DNA of 64,000 nt from Pagrus major (lineage: Eukaryota > Chordata > Actinopteri > Spariformes > Sparidae): contig NC_133230.1 of the NCBI RefSeq assembly GCF_040436345.1, positions 16,564,197 through 16,628,196 of the forward strand. The letters run 5' to 3'. A program made the translations under genes and the position numbers. Below the pieces are notes generated by a model. The model made no database searches. It was not told where the DNA came from and saw only the letters and a list, made by a program, of their open reading frames with translations. Below are positions 12,569-29,489 of the stretch, one piece after another. The first letter of the stretch is position 1, and each line of letters opens with the position of its first letter.

Positions 12569-15500
12569 TCAGTACCAGTAGGACCTTCGGTTCCTCCTGT
12601 TCTCCTGAATGCCCATTTTCTCCATGACTTCCTCCTCTAGGGTTTTCAGAGACGGTACATAGGTCTTTTCTAGAGTGTCCTCTGGACTGGTGTCTTTGGG
12701 GCCATCTGTGAGGGCAAAAATATAATCTTTTAGTTTTTTGTTCATTTTATTTTATTTTTTCATTAGACAATTTAAGGGTTGAACAATTAAAAGGTACAAT
12801 TTGTATGAAAGTTGATTGTTGAATCTCATTTTTAGGTCATCAAATACTGCTATGGTATTTGGGTATTTGTCGACCTGGAATGAGGCTCAACAATCAAATC
12901 TTTCTGAAGAATTGCTTTTCGCACCTTTAATTGAAATATTATTGATCCACAGGCTTTGTTGGACAAAGTTTTTGGAAAAACATTATCAAAGTGTCAAAAT
13001 AAAGAAAAATATTTAACAAAAAACAAGAATTAACAGGGAGCACAAGCAAATTGGAAGGCTGTTCTCCATGTGGCTTCTACTTCACAAAGAGACGTTTCTT
13101 CCACTGTAAAACAATCAGACCGAATAACTCTGAAATCTATTTTTGAATTTCAAGTCTGCAGAGGGCGGAAAAATAAAAAACGAAAGGTGGCTGGTCTGAA
13201 ACTTCCCCAGCCCCAGACACATTTTTTACCTTTCCAAAGTTAGCAACTCCACATTAATGCCTACTTCATGCAATGATTAGACAATGTGTGGAGATGAGCA
13301 ATTAGGCAGGATTTTAATTTCTCCTTCAAGCATTTACTCTTCATTCTTCACTTTTTGTATGTACAATTGACACACCGAATATCTTTGAGAAACAGTCTAA
13401 TCTTGCCCCTCTCTGTGAGTGTGATGTTTGAGAACCCCATAAACACCTGTGCCTTCAGATGTGGTCAGACGACACGTCGTACAAACAAGTTTGTTTCAAG
13501 CATACAGCAGGAGTACAATTACGTCAGAGGGTTGTTAAACATTGGACTTCCCTTGTGTCCTCTAGTTAAAAAAGAAATGTGTTTAAAACAATCAAACTGA
13601 ATCACACAGAGACATATTTTTAGTACTCAAGTCTGCACAGGCTGGAAAAATGAATTTCAGCCAGTTTTATGTGCTGACTCTGAGCTACATGTGGAATAAA
13701 CTGGTTACTGAAAAGAATCTCCCTCCAATCAAAACACTCACAGACACTCTCACCTTTCCACTGCTGTGGTACAATGCCATCGCGTCGCTCCAAGACAGGT
13801 TTTGGGATGATTCGACCTGTTCTGAGAGACACTCTGACTCTCTCGCCCTCCTCTGTGAATTTCCACTCAACTTCAGTGGGCTTCCTGGATGATCAATATA
13901 CACACATCATATTCAATCTGCTGTGAATCCAGAGATCACTTTCATTTATCTACTGTAAATAACACAGGATCGTTTTTTAAACTATTCTGAAGTAGCAGCA
14001 CAAGCTTCTTCGGGCTCCAGAAACAATAATGTAATGTAACCTTGCAGTGTAGCCAGGTTTACTGTACCTGTCTGAGGGGTCAACCAGGGTGACGTCGCGG
14101 AGCAGGATGGGAGCCTCACTGGCGATGTAGGTCCCACGGTAATCCAAAGTTTTTCCAATGTACCTGTGATGCTAAGACAAAAGACAGTTGTTCACAGTCA
14201 TCCAACTTTAAGCAACAGGTGGTGGCCAAATGGCTTTATATAGTGTGCTTTGTCAGCAGTAGCAACCTGGCCCCAGACACTGGCTCCATCTGGTGGAGCT
14301 ACAAAATAAATGCATGGTGTTTTACAAAATCAGGACCATTAAAATGTAACTGTTAACGTTACTGTTTGTTCAAATGAGAATATTGGCCATGTCATCTCTT
14401 CATGTCAGGAGTCTGTTAAGGTGTATGTTGAAGTAATATAAGAAAACAGACGTTATATACTGATGACAGGTGAAGCTGCCTCTAATGTTCTTAGAAGAAG
14501 AACTAAATAGCATATAAGCAAAATCTAACACTTCTATCCAGTTTTCTCTGAGGAAAATATCGCTTCCTTACTACGTTCAGTCCCTCTAGCATGACCCAGT
14601 TTCGGTGTCTGAAGACTTGGACGATTTTCCCTTGCTTTCCTTTGTCCTTCCCTGCAAGGATTTCAACCTGAGAAACACAAAAAAGCAGACATATGTACAA
14701 AACCGTTCACTTTTTTTCATAAACCACTTTTGTTTACCCAGATTTGGCCAAAGACATTTTACAGCCCTATCCACCAGATACTCATGAAGTCATCTTCATG
14801 CCTTTATTGCAAACATGCATCACCTTTTATGACATTAGCATTAGGGAGAGATTTATTATTGGCACCGATATTCAGCATTTTCAAATAATCATTATCTGTA
14901 ATTTTCTAAGTGTCTGGTTGCCGATAAAATGAATTAATTTGGCTCTGATGCAGCATATTTTCTTTGTCTGTAGTCACTACTCTATGGTCTCACTCAGTGT
15001 CCGCCCACAACACTACCTGATTAGTTACACATCACAAGTAATAGCCGCAGAGCACAAAATAATCTGAAACTGCAAAGTAACTAGTAACTCAAGTTATCAA
15101 ATACATTTAGTGGAGTGGAACTACAAAGCAGCAGAACATGGAAATACTCAAGTTAAGTACCTCAAAATTGTAATTTTGTACAGTCTCCTTGATGATTAAT
15201 AATTGGTATCAGGAAGAAAAATTAATCTATTGAATCCTGATTAGCACAGCTGTGTCTACACCAAAATCACTATAGTACCCATGGCAGTGAAACTGTCAAA
15301 CATGAAGCAAAAATTGTAATTTCTGATTTATTATATTTTTATTTCTGAGCTAAAAAAAATGTACTGAATGTGGTCATCCTTCTAAATAAATGCCTCATAT
15401 ATTCAAGTAAACTGTACTTCAATGTTTTAGTTGGTCCAAGTGAAAGAAGTCTGACAAAATTAGATAATTTACACTTAGACCTTTATAATCTATTAATTCT

Positions 15501-16309
15501 GATCTCTGCTGCTGTCCTGTCTTCACAAAAATAAGTGAAAAAAGTCAGGATTTGAGACTTTGACTTGAACCTAAGTTAGATGTGATTTAACCATTTCAAG
15601 ATCTGACTTTAAAGGTGCACGATGTAGTTTTCGGGAAGAAATTTTAATCAGAAGAGAAAGATCTTCATTGACTGACTTTTTCTACACCTAAACAAACTAA
15701 ATAAACAAACTCTCTTTGCTTTCATGACTGAATAAACTCAAAAACAAACTAACCTTGAAAGCACAACACAATTTCATTCGAAGTTTTACTTTGTTTATAT
15801 GTGGTGGACCCTGCCACTTTATTTTCAACTGAGAAGAGCTTGTTTTTTCAGTTATGGAAAAAAATAAATATTTCTGAGTTTGTATTATTACCACATTAAT
15901 ATTGTGAACATTAGAGTTTGAATTTCATCTCCAAAACTACACAGTGCTAGGTTAAATTAGAAGGATGAAGTCTTAAAGAAGAAAACAAGACTGGCATTTT
16001 CACACACCTTGAACATATAATAAGGCCAAGCCATGCAGTGATTTAACTTGGTCTGGTCTGTCTACATCACTTTAATGGTAAGTATTCAAAGATCTACAGG
16101 ACCTTGGAGTTTTATGACTTACTCACCGTGTCCCCTCTGAAAACAGACCAGTCCTCTGCTGCTAAAGGCTCCACGAAAACCTTTCTCCTCTTCCTCCCCG
16201 GAGGGTTCAGCCTCTTGGCAGCCGGCGTCCACGGTCTGTTGGTGCCGAAGCGGTAATCTTTGGGCACAACAACCCTGGCTGCCATCGACAGGAGAGTGGT
16301 CAGCCTCAT
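12569..16309 (-). CDS. mrpl24: Mitochondrial large ribosomal subunit protein uL24m
   Basis: A 39S mitoribosome protein of the uL24 family, predicted to be imported into the matrix and to bind 16S rRNA. Five coding exons on the minus strand: 16309-16127, 14667-14572, 14171-14068, 13884-13754, 12705-12569. All junctions are GT/AG and phases agree, giving 216 residues, the length I recall for human MRPL24. Residues 1-61 are a basic leader ([15 protein letters not shown], then PGRKRRK). The KOW motif follows at about 62-88 ([20 protein letters not shown]). Then come [21 protein letters not shown] and the C-terminal SYWY, all typical of the vertebrate protein. The ATG at 16309 opens just inside exon 2. 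A leader exon with a good donor lies at about 16575-16640. An AATAAA signal on the minus strand at 12275-12270 suggests the 3' end near 12,250. Together with hdgf and prcc it reproduces the mammalian MRPL24-HDGF-PRCC order. Confidence 0.96.
12791..12926. mobile_element. Short TTAA-flanked element near the mrpl24 terminal exon
   Basis: TTAA at 12787-12790 and 12927-12930 enclose 136 bp with loosely inverted ends (AAGGTACAATTTGT at the left, TTTTCGCACCT at the right). It lies in the last intron of mrpl24. Ends are short and diverged, so the call is tentative. Confidence 0.4.
15613..15951. mobile_element. TTAA-flanked MITE, copy 2 (intron of mrpl24)
   Basis: Second copy of the family at 4798-5112, in the same orientation. 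TTAA at 15609-15612 and 15952-15955; left end AGGTGCACGATGTAGTTTT, right end AAAACTACACAGTGCTAGG. The interior shares GAAGAGAAAGATCTTCAT and the ACTTTGTTTATATGTGG segment with copy 1 but carries extra sequence (CTTTGCTTTCATGACTG), so the two differ by indels as well as point changes. Confidence 0.8.
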
Positions 16310-16649
16310 TGTGCTGCAGGGACAAAACAAAACAAATCAAGGCTTGTAAATTAGCTCAAAAGGTGCTCCGTCTCTCGACAACACTGCTGTCTCAACACAA
16401 GCTATGCTAGCGTTAGCATTCGGGGAAGCTATCATTAACGTTGTGTTACATCGGCTAAACTTGCGCCGTTAGCTATATTTCCAAACACACTAGGACTCCT
16501 ACATGTTGTGTCACATAAAAAGCGCTCTTTCAACAATAAACGATATATTAACGTAACATGCAGGAATATCTTACCCTCTGTTGATGTCAAAGTCACATGC
16601 AGCAGCTCTGATACCGACGCTAGCACCAGCCGACAGCGCCCCCTACAGG

Positions 16650-17945
16650 ACAGGAGGGTGAGACCTGACTGCACGCATGCGCAGTGGCCGAATGATGCAT
16701 CAGTTGGACAGCAGAGATGAGGGGTTGATTTGTAGGCAGGATTCAAGCTAACACAAAGATGACCTTCACTGTTTTCCCCCTGTGCACTTCAGTGTGTTTA
16801 AAGCCAGAAATATTTAGGGATAAAGAGGGATATTTGAAGATACAAATTTTAAAAAACAGGTGCTACAAAATTGAAAAGGAAAATGGAAGGAACATCCTTT
16901 AGCATATATCAGTATTTTCAATTGTTTCGGCTCAGTTTTTACAAAAGCTTTAGTATGTGAAACTCTAAACCGACTTTGCAAATGCATTTTCTTTGTTTTA
17001 ATCCTGTCAATATGTTGCAATTATATTGAGTGTCTGTTTCAGAAGTGCAAATTGTGTTGACAGTGATAAATGTTAATATTTTTTCATTCAAATGTTTTTC
17101 ATTTGAAATAAAATAGAAATGTATTTTCTCACAAAGACAGATTTTCATGCTCATGTGCAATTTAACTGCCATATCCTGTTTGGATTTAGGATGTTTTGTC
17201 TACATGTTGAGTGAAACTATTTACAAAACTCAAATGTATTTCCCACTACAGTTCATCCATCTGTAAAGTCCGGTTTGGTTGGTTGTTGCAATAGGCCCTG
17301 ATTTGATGTTGGGTGCAACCATAGAGGCAGATACAGTGAGTTATTACAGGCAATACTGTAGTGTTACTGTGACAAGGCTGAGAGATATTTATAGCATCTA
17401 TACACAACAAGACAGGAGAAAACCTACAATTGTACATGTAAGCAGTCATTAATCTTGTGAACCAGCTGCTACAGAGTACATTTACAAATCAATGCTTTAA
17501 AAAACATTTGGTCCAGCACTTCAGTCTCCAGCATCATATTCAAAAAAATCCTACTCAACCAAACCCCATGACAAATTCAAAGCTGTCAGGACTTGTTACA
17601 TAACGGCAAAACTAGTTCAGCTATAGTGTCCTAAAGCCCCCAACTGTGCCGCCAGGCTCTCTGGGGAGCAAATTATTTGTGACAAGTGCACACACACACA
17701 CACAAAAAGGTGCCACCGTTAGTTTCATACATTTGCAACAGAGTGAAAAATGAGATGTGAAATGATTAATTAGGTCTGGTTGGGCTGAAAAATAAAAGTA
17801 GACTTCCCCCTGCTTGAAACTTCAGTTGTGAGCATGGTATTCTGCACAATATCTGGTTTTGGAGGTACTTTATGACTCGAAAAAGTGGATGACCAATAAA
17901 CAAAAAGGTTTTACTGAATGTGAACATGACAAAAACAAGGTTTTC
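16650..17945. other. Intergenic spacer between mrpl24 promoter and hdgf 3' end
   Basis: AT-rich spacer with a short CA repeat at about 17691-17704. No exon recognised. mrpl24 is transcribed away from it and hdgf ends at its right side. Confidence 0.6.
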
Positions 17946-19607
17946 TTTGCAATCGACATGTTTATTAAATGGCAACTACAACAGTAAACTAAGCAGCAGA
18001 TTAAGATGAATGACAGCTTCTGAAAAGTAACAGAGAAAGCTAAACCAAGAATTACACTTCAACGCCAAATTATACCCTTGGAACTAACTCCAGATTTGAG
18101 TGGGCAACTGAGCATATTAAAGTTTGAAATCAGTGGTGAAGGTCGGTGCAAACCTTCTTAGACACAGCAGTCATTGTTAAAAGCTGAGATTTCCCTTCGG
18201 TTCATCGTTTGATTAACTGTGAACTTGATGTTGCCAAATACAGGAAGAACACTGAAGCTATAACATCGAAGTAACATGGTGAGCAGGTCTAACATTTGTA
18301 AAAACTTGAATAGTGGAAAAATAACAACACCACATTTTGAACATGTCTAAACAAATATTGAAATTAAACACATCTTTAAAACATCAAAATATCGTTTCAC
18401 GGCCAAAATAATAAGACAACTGAAGTGAAACAGGCTCGTATTCCAGTTAAGAGGGTAGGAAAAGTGTTACAGATGAGTCACTCCTCTAATTTAATTTTTG
18501 TGTTGATCTTATGTTGGCGTTCAACAAAATCAGAGCTGAAAAAAGAAACATATTTGGTACAACCAATCACTGAGTGCAATTCACAATGACATCTCCAGTA
18601 TCAAGCAATGGCAGCATTAATGTGAGCTAAATAAGAACTAATAACATGAAATTGAGAGTTGAGTCGATGAAATCAATCAAGAGTTTGCCAGATAATTTCC
18701 CTCAACAAACGCCACAGCTCCACCTTGAACTGACCGAGTTGTGACTGAACAACATTCAGGAATGTCTTTCTGCTTTCAACAATGCACAATCATCATAAAA
18801 AGTTACAGAGGGGTTTACAAAGTGAGTTGTTTTCATCCTAAAATAGCTCTTCTTAAATGGGCATTACATATTCAACCTGGAGACATTAATCACATAATTT
18901 GGTCACTTGCTATGAAGCATAACACTACACCTAAGCAACAAAACCTGTGTTGCATAAAAACGTCATACAGTGAACTAGACATGATTAATGGGGCAGGAAA
19001 AGAAATCTGAAAGTGCAACTTATCATGTATCCAATGAGCGAATATATGATTTAAGATGAAGCTGAGAAGCTAGGTGAAACAAATGTAAGTAAAACGTTTA
19101 ACTTGTGAACTAAAGCTGAGAGCATGGGTGAAAAATTTGTTCTTATTCCTGTACAATATCTAAGATTTAAAACCATCAAATGAGAGCATTTATCTTTTTT
19201 GTGGTTTAAATGTTTTTTTTTTTTATTTACTATATATTCAGTGTTTATTCCCTCCAAACTGAAAAAATGTTTTTGACACCTAGCATTCAGTCTTTGTAAT
19301 TATGTAATTGCACTTAGAAATAAAAAATATATACACACCAAAATCCCATTTATAAATGAGCCTTAAAGTTCTCATTTCAATTGTTTTGAAATCAGATTAG
19401 CAAACTTTTTTTTGTTTTTGTTTCTGGGATATATGATATCCCAAAAATGGCAAATGAGGATTTGTTTGTCTCTCAATACGAACATGTTTTTTAAAATTCT
19501 CCTTTTAATTAAACAGCTGAAATCTGGCATCCTGCAGGTAATCGTGTTGATGCTTAAATTCCAGAGAAAAGCGTCAACAATTCTTGGTTTTCTTCGGTGA
19601 GTTGCTG
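17946..19607 (-). other. hdgf: Probable hdgf 3' untranslated region
   Basis: Follows the hdgf stop codon on the minus strand. An AATAAA signal lies at 17966-17961 (TTTATT on the plus strand), giving a UTR of about 1.65 kb. No other gene is visible in it. A long 3' UTR is known for vertebrate HDGF; the exact cleavage site is inferred from the signal only. Confidence 0.55.
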
Positions 19608-23348
<3,741 letters not shown>

Positions 23349-23769
23349 GCTTCTTGCAGAAAATGGCTTTGCTATGTCAGATATACGTGTAATTCCAACA
23401 GAGAAGTAGTTTTAATGTGATGCAGTAGTCGGATTGGTCAACACCTGCAGCAAACAAGCCAAGCGTCGGTTTGTCATCCACATGAACCAGGCGCGGAAAA
23501 CTGGAGCGAAGACGCGGCGGGCGACTTTGTTTCCGCGGATTCTGTGAACTGTAAGCGCGGCCGAAGATAACGACACTGTTCCGGGTTGTCTTTGAATTGT
23601 GTTACAAATTTCCAAAAACGCGGTAAGTAGTAGGTTTTGACGTTATCCGACAAGCCGCTGGCTCGTCCCTCGGACGGTTTGGGTTTGAAATTGAAACCCG
23701 CTTCCCACTCTGCAGACGCGCCCCCAGTACCTGATGAAGCCGCTCGGTGGCGCCTCTGGTGGCCAACAC

Positions 23770-26221
23770 GCCGCACTGCAGGTGTACAGCACTACATTAA
23801 TCAATGACTTGGACATTTGCAGGACAATTTGACTGACAGAAATTCAGGATATAACTGTTGTTTGTAGAAATTAAATAGCATTTACTTATACTGTTTAGAC
23901 TGTTAACTGCTTAGTTTTTCAATGCACCAATCACCAGTAGTCTTTCAATTTCCGTGCATTATACTAATGTTGTTTGTGGCATTTGGTTATACGATTAACG
24001 ACTGTCAACTACTGCATACTGCAAAATTAGTCAATATTATCTACACTGTAATTATAGTGTAGCGCTTGGCACATATGTTTCATTTAAATACAAACAGCCT
24101 ATATCTGACAGGTTATCTATTACTGCCACTTACAGATCATTCCATTAACAGGTAATGTTATCATTACCATTCATATTAATCACTATCCCTATTTTCATTC
24201 ACTCAAAATTGTCCAAAAGTATATGTGATTTTTGGATATTTAAATCCAAAACCGTGGGCATTAATATGCTGCATACAGTGAACAGCCTCCTCTCCTCTGA
24301 CTTTGAGACAAGATTTATGTGGTGCATGGCTCGCAGTCTGTGGTCCAGTTCATTCCAAAGGTGTTTGATGCTGAGATCAGGGCTCTGTGCAGGCCTGTCA
24401 AGGGATTATTTGTGCACAAGAGCATTGTCATGTTGAAACAGGAAAAGGCCTTGCCCAAACTAATTGCACCTGGTCTAAAAATATTAGAGAATGCTGTAGC
24501 AGGAAGATTTTTCCTTAATCTGAGGCCCAAACCATAAAACGACAGCCCAAGAACAAAAAGTACACAGAAGCATGACAACAATATGCTTTTGTTGATGTAC
24601 CTGGATTTTTATGCCAAACATGGATGGACAATGAAGAGAATAGGGTGAAAAGAGGCTGTAATTTTCTTAACCAAGGCACTGAGTAAGACAGTATTTAGTA
24701 TTTATTATTTTTCTGTTTGTTTTCTGAAGAAATTACGGTATAATCAAGCTTTGAACCTTAATGTTTAATCCTTAATACTTTTGAATTGCTATTCCAGTTG
24801 CAGAGATTGGGGTGGATCACTCACAGGGCTGTAGCCAGAATTATAAGAATATATAGCTCAGGGGTTCCCCGAAAAGCACTCCTCACCAAAATTGTATTCC
24901 CCCCCAATTTACATTTAATTGAACATCCGTGACATTGGAACCCTTGCCAACCCTGTTCACACAATGCTTATTAAGCCCATCGCCACCAGGTATCTGTCCG
25001 TATCTTGCAGTATACCAAGTTTTTAAATCTGGAATCTGTTTGTTACTTTCCCACATTGGCAAACCAGTAGCAATGGGTGTGGGGTACAATAAGAGTATCA
25101 TTAATCATTTTATTGTTTTTTACACTATCACGTGCAACATTTTCAATATCATGTGCCAGACAGGCTTTTTTTAACTTCTAAATATCATTGTATTTACTAG
25201 ACTTTTTTATTCAGTTTTTATTGTAGTCAACTTGTTTTTCCTGTTGTATCTAATTTTATTTTTATTGTTATTCTACTAGCCACTGATGTCAACATGTAGC
25301 CTACTCCTCTTACACTTCTTTTATTATAAGTCTAATGTGTTTTTGTATTTTATTCTTATGCTACTGTATTTTTGAGCATTCTCTGGAACAAGAATTTCCT
25401 TTGGGATTAATAAAGTTTAATCTTATTTTATGTTATATATGTTATGTTATTATGGTTTTGTTGGCGTAAATGCAGTCACGTCTAAATATATTGACTCCAA
25501 ACATGATGGTATCAGTTTATAATATACCTTTAATGAGTAGACTTTTAATTGTAGAATGTAAATTTGTTTGCTAAAACCCACAAAGTCAGTGTAGCAGCGG
25601 CTCTAATCACCAAACATGTCAGAAGTAGGTATTTTCTATCAGGTGTCTGTACACACTCTGACCGCTGGGGGCGATGATGCCCTGAAGTTGTTTACCGACT
25701 GAAAACAAACAGAAGAAGAAGAAAGCGCTGCGCAGAAAGATGCGCAGTTGCCGTTTTTTTCAATCGAATGATGGAGGTGAATGTTTTGATGGAGTCCAGG
25801 GACTAAAAAAAGCTCCGCATTTATGGCGTGAAACACAGCTGCTGCTTCAGCCGATGTTGTATTATGTGCGATAACAGATCTGAGACGAATTTCATCCGAC
25901 GAAGCCAGTAAGGGTCAGTTAGCTAACACCGTTTGCTGCGGCGGCCTAGCTAACATTAGCTAGCAGCTTGAAGTTGTGATAGTCCTTCATTTAATGAGCT
26001 CACTGTGAGGCCCTCTTTTAACCTGCGGGGTTTTTCATGACACTACAGCTAACAGGGAGTTATTTCATTATCTGTGTGGGTGTATTGATCCAAGATTACC
26101 CTACCTTTAATTGAAGTCAGCTCCTCGGAAAGCGCGGGTTCTTGAGACCTAGTCAAGGGGAAGTGGTTATCCATGTCCACGAGTTACAGTCGATTAATAA
26201 TATTTCAAAACATCAGCAAAC
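23770..26221. other. Spacer and promoter region between hdgf and prcc
   Basis: hdgf and prcc are transcribed away from each other from this region. GC-rich stretches at about 23,400-23,770 (hdgf promoter side) and 25,660-26,000 (prcc promoter and 5' UTR side) flank an AT-rich middle holding the Tc1 relic at 24255-24580. No exon recognised in the middle. Confidence 0.55.
24255..24580 (-). mobile_element. Degenerate Tc1/mariner transposase relic
   Basis: Reading the minus strand, broken frames resemble the C-terminal part of a fish Tc1-like transposase: an FLFQHDNA-like stretch (from about 24440 downward), then PAQSPDL and HLWNELD-like words around 24,330-24,400. These correspond to the region between the second and third acidic residues of the DDE domain. 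Several frame changes and a shortened middle show it is dead. No inverted termini were found, so it is a fragment. Confidence 0.6.
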
Positions 26222-29200
26222 ATGTCTTTAGTCGCCTATGGCAGCAGTGATGATAGTGACTCAGAGGAAACCTCGACATCTGCCGCAGCACAGAGAAGAG
26301 TCAGCGCAGGAGGGCTCTTCTCACTCCTGCCTGCTCCCAAAAAGCCAGCATCGGCAGGAGTAAACTATGGACCAAGCAAGGAGACAAAAGCGAAGCCTTC
26401 AGCAGGGGACAGCACGTCAAACGATGACCTAGATCCTCAGCCATCTAAAGGAGGCTTATTTTCTAGTCTGCCTAAGCCGAGGAAGCGATCAGAACCTGTC
26501 AGGATCTCTGTACCACAGATCCAGAGACGGGATGTGAGTACTGAGTTTGATCAGCTGTTTGCTTAGACATATTGTAGCTCATGTGGTATTTAATCAGGCT
26601 GTAACTCATAATTATGTATTTCTGTCCATAGTCAGACTCTGATGATGATGAACCAGCACAGAAGAAACAGTCTCAGGTAAAATGTCTCATTGTGCATCTA
26701 CATTCTCTGAAGTACCCGAGTATGTTTTATTCAAGATGGTTTAATTACACTCAAATTACACTGAAACAGGACTCACTTTTTGTAATCACATTATGGAGCT
26801 GTGTACAAGTGATATACAGCTTATTTGTGACAATAAACACTGGCATCAAGATTGTTTTGCATGTAAACACCTATGGTACCCATGCCAGCTGAGATTTTAA
26901 CTCCTGCCATCTCCGCTCTGATGTTTTTCTAAACATTTCTGCTCCCTCATTAAGACTAAAAATGCTTTAAAATGGAGGGAATCACTGGCACAGAATATAT
27001 TATGTCATCCATTCCCTAACCTCACACTCCCCTTCTATCCATATTTTGTCCTCTTCCAGGGTGCAGGTTCGGGCCTCTCCTCCCTTCTCCCAAAGCCCAA
27101 AAACCTGACAGTGAAGGAGCTCGACAGACCCCTGATTCCTCACACACTCACCAAGCGTCAAGAACCCAAAGGACCCAAGCCTGGGACGCCTGCTCAGGGT
27201 CTGCTTGGATCAAGTGCATCACCCTCTGCCATCAAAGCTGCAGCAAAGTCAGCTGCCCTGCAGCTGGCTCGACAAATAGCCACCGACGACCAGGATAACG
27301 AGGAAGACATAACCCCCCAGAACTACTTTTCTCTGGGCGAGAGCTCCCAGCCTCTCCCCGAAGTCATCCCTAGCTTAGACCCTGAGCCAGGAGCCCCTGC
27401 AGAGCTTCTTCCTTTTTCACCTGCAGATGAGCCCGGGCAGTCCGACGCCCCCCTCGACTTTGGGGGGAACCACGAGGGAGCTGGTGCATGGGGAGGTCAA
27501 TGTCCTCAGTATGAACAGCCGATGGCAGGACCAGAAGCTTTCCCTCCGGTAATCAAGACTAATGTAAACTAAATATACATGTCATTCAAATGGCTTTAGA
27601 TTCACATATCACAGACTATAACTGACTTCCCATGAGTGATAATACAACCAAAAACATAGCTAGAAGCTACAGAGCCACATACTAGTCTTTATAGCCTATG
27701 ATAGCAGTGACATTTTGTTTTTCCCAACATAAACATTAACCATCCGCAATATCCATTAGTCTCTAGCGCACAAAAGGCTCAAGTAAGCCACATGATTGAG
27801 TTAAGGTAGTTGAGAGAAAACCAGATCCCTCTATAAACCGTCTATATACAGTCGACATTGAAGAGATAAAAACCAGCAAGAAAATTAGGACGAATTTTAG
27901 TAACATCCTGCACTTTTTCTCCTCGGACAGGGATATTATAATGAGCCATACTACCAAGATCCTAACTCCAGCCTGGCAGAAGCTGAAGAGCCTGGCCAAT
28001 CAACCATGTTTGATGATGAAGCGGTAAGATGAATACTGCTTTTTCTATCTGTATTGTTGTGCTGTATAATTTTTGATATTTCTGCATTTCTTTTTACTAT
28101 CCTATGACCACAATGTAAGTTCAGTTATAGTTTCCTTCCTTTAACTGATATAGTCATTTTCTTTTTGTACTTCAGTTCATGCGACTGCAAGGGAAACGGA
28201 ACAGGGGCAAAGAGGAGGTGAAGTTTCTGGAGATTAAAGGGGACGACCAGCTGAGCGGCAACCAGCAGTGGATGACCAAAAGCATGACAGAAGAGAAGCA
28301 GACGCGTCAGTCCTTCAGCAAGGTGACCCGATTACGTCACTGTGTTGTCTTGCATTGGAGGCCCACAATTGACAGGGTTGGGGTTTACTTAATGTACTGT
28401 CTACTTTTTCATTTCTGCAGAAAAAAGGAGAGCAGCCTACAGGACAGCAGCGACGCAAGCATCAGATAACATATCTCATTCACCAGGTGAGTGCCGCTAA
28501 ATCACAAATTATACAATCATACTGCAACGTGTTTGCGGGGATGTTTGCGTAGATTTATATGAGGCACTTTACAGGACTATACCTAATGTTTTCTTCTGAC
28601 GTTTAGCATGCGTTATACATATTTTACAACTAAAATCTTTTATTTGTCCGTACTGTGCACACGTTAATGTGTCATCACAAAGTCACCCAGTACCAGTTTT
28701 CATGTAACTTTATTTAAATTGAATGATGATTGAATTGATCATTTAAAAACCCAGTTTGTGTTTTCTTCTGCTATTTCTCTTGATCATGGGGAGAATATCT
28801 CCCTAAAAGTCAGTGCACTACTTTAAACACTTCAATTATTTTGACAACAAAACAGAATTTAAGGGGGAGGGATCCAGATTTCAACTAAGTGTATTGTTCA
28901 GTTGGATTTGAAGGTGATACAGAGCAGGATGGGAGTCAGGAGGGTTTTCCTTACCAACACATCAAGAATCTGCGCTCCCAGTGTGACATGTCTGCACACA
29001 TTCAGCTCCAGGTTGTTAGCCGACATGTTTGTTTGTAGAGAGCAAACCCCAAGCCTTACAGTAAGCTGCAAGAAAAGTTAATGACAAGCCTACACAATGG
29101 GTTCAAACAGGGTTAAATAGTAGCAAAATCTCTCTTTACTTTGGTACCAGTGTCTTGTTGAACTTGTTCCCCATAATAAGACATGCATACTGGATACAGA

Positions 29201-29489
29201 TTCCACACTGCTTTAATTTGAAAATTGTAGCACTTAAAATTTAATGTAAGAGGTTTCCTTATCTTAATTTGAAATTGGTTTAAATTTCTCAAATAATAAA
29301 ATATAAATAATAATAAATAATTGTTTTTCAAATCAGTGTATAATTTTTCAAAAGGCATCTTTTGTGTGAGATTTAGTCTTACTCGACTTTCTTCTTTCAC
29401 AGGCAAAGGAACGCGAGTTGGAACTGAAGAACAACTGGGCAGAAAACAAGCTAACCCGCCGGCAGACCCAGGCCAAATATGGTTTCTAA
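26222..29489 (+). CDS. prcc: PRCC, proline-rich mitotic checkpoint control factor
   Basis: PRCC is a nuclear protein found with spliceosomes and with the checkpoint protein MAD2L2; in human renal carcinoma it is fused to TFE3. Seven coding exons: 26222-26533, 26632-26676, 27060-27548, 27931-28023, 28176-28322, 28421-28486, 29403-29489; all phase 0, giving 412 residues. Diagnostic words are the start MSLVAYGSSD, then GLFSLLPAPK, LLPKPKNLTVKE, SPSAIKAAAKSAALQ, and the nearly invariant C-terminus RLQGKRNRGKEEVKFLEIKG, GDDQLSG, QQWMTKS, RRKHQITYLIHQ and RRQTQAKYGF. The long proline-rich segment of mammalian PRCC (491 residues) is largely missing: the N-terminal exon is short and modestly proline-containing. 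AATAAA at 31046-31051 puts the 3' end near 31,070, about 0.3 kb from the tail of mrpl9. Confidence 0.96.

Noticed and set aside
23474-23776. 100-codon minus-strand frame upstream of hdgf
   Set aside because: Lies in the GC-rich promoter side, upstream of the well supported hdgf start; Arg/Ser-rich chance frame.
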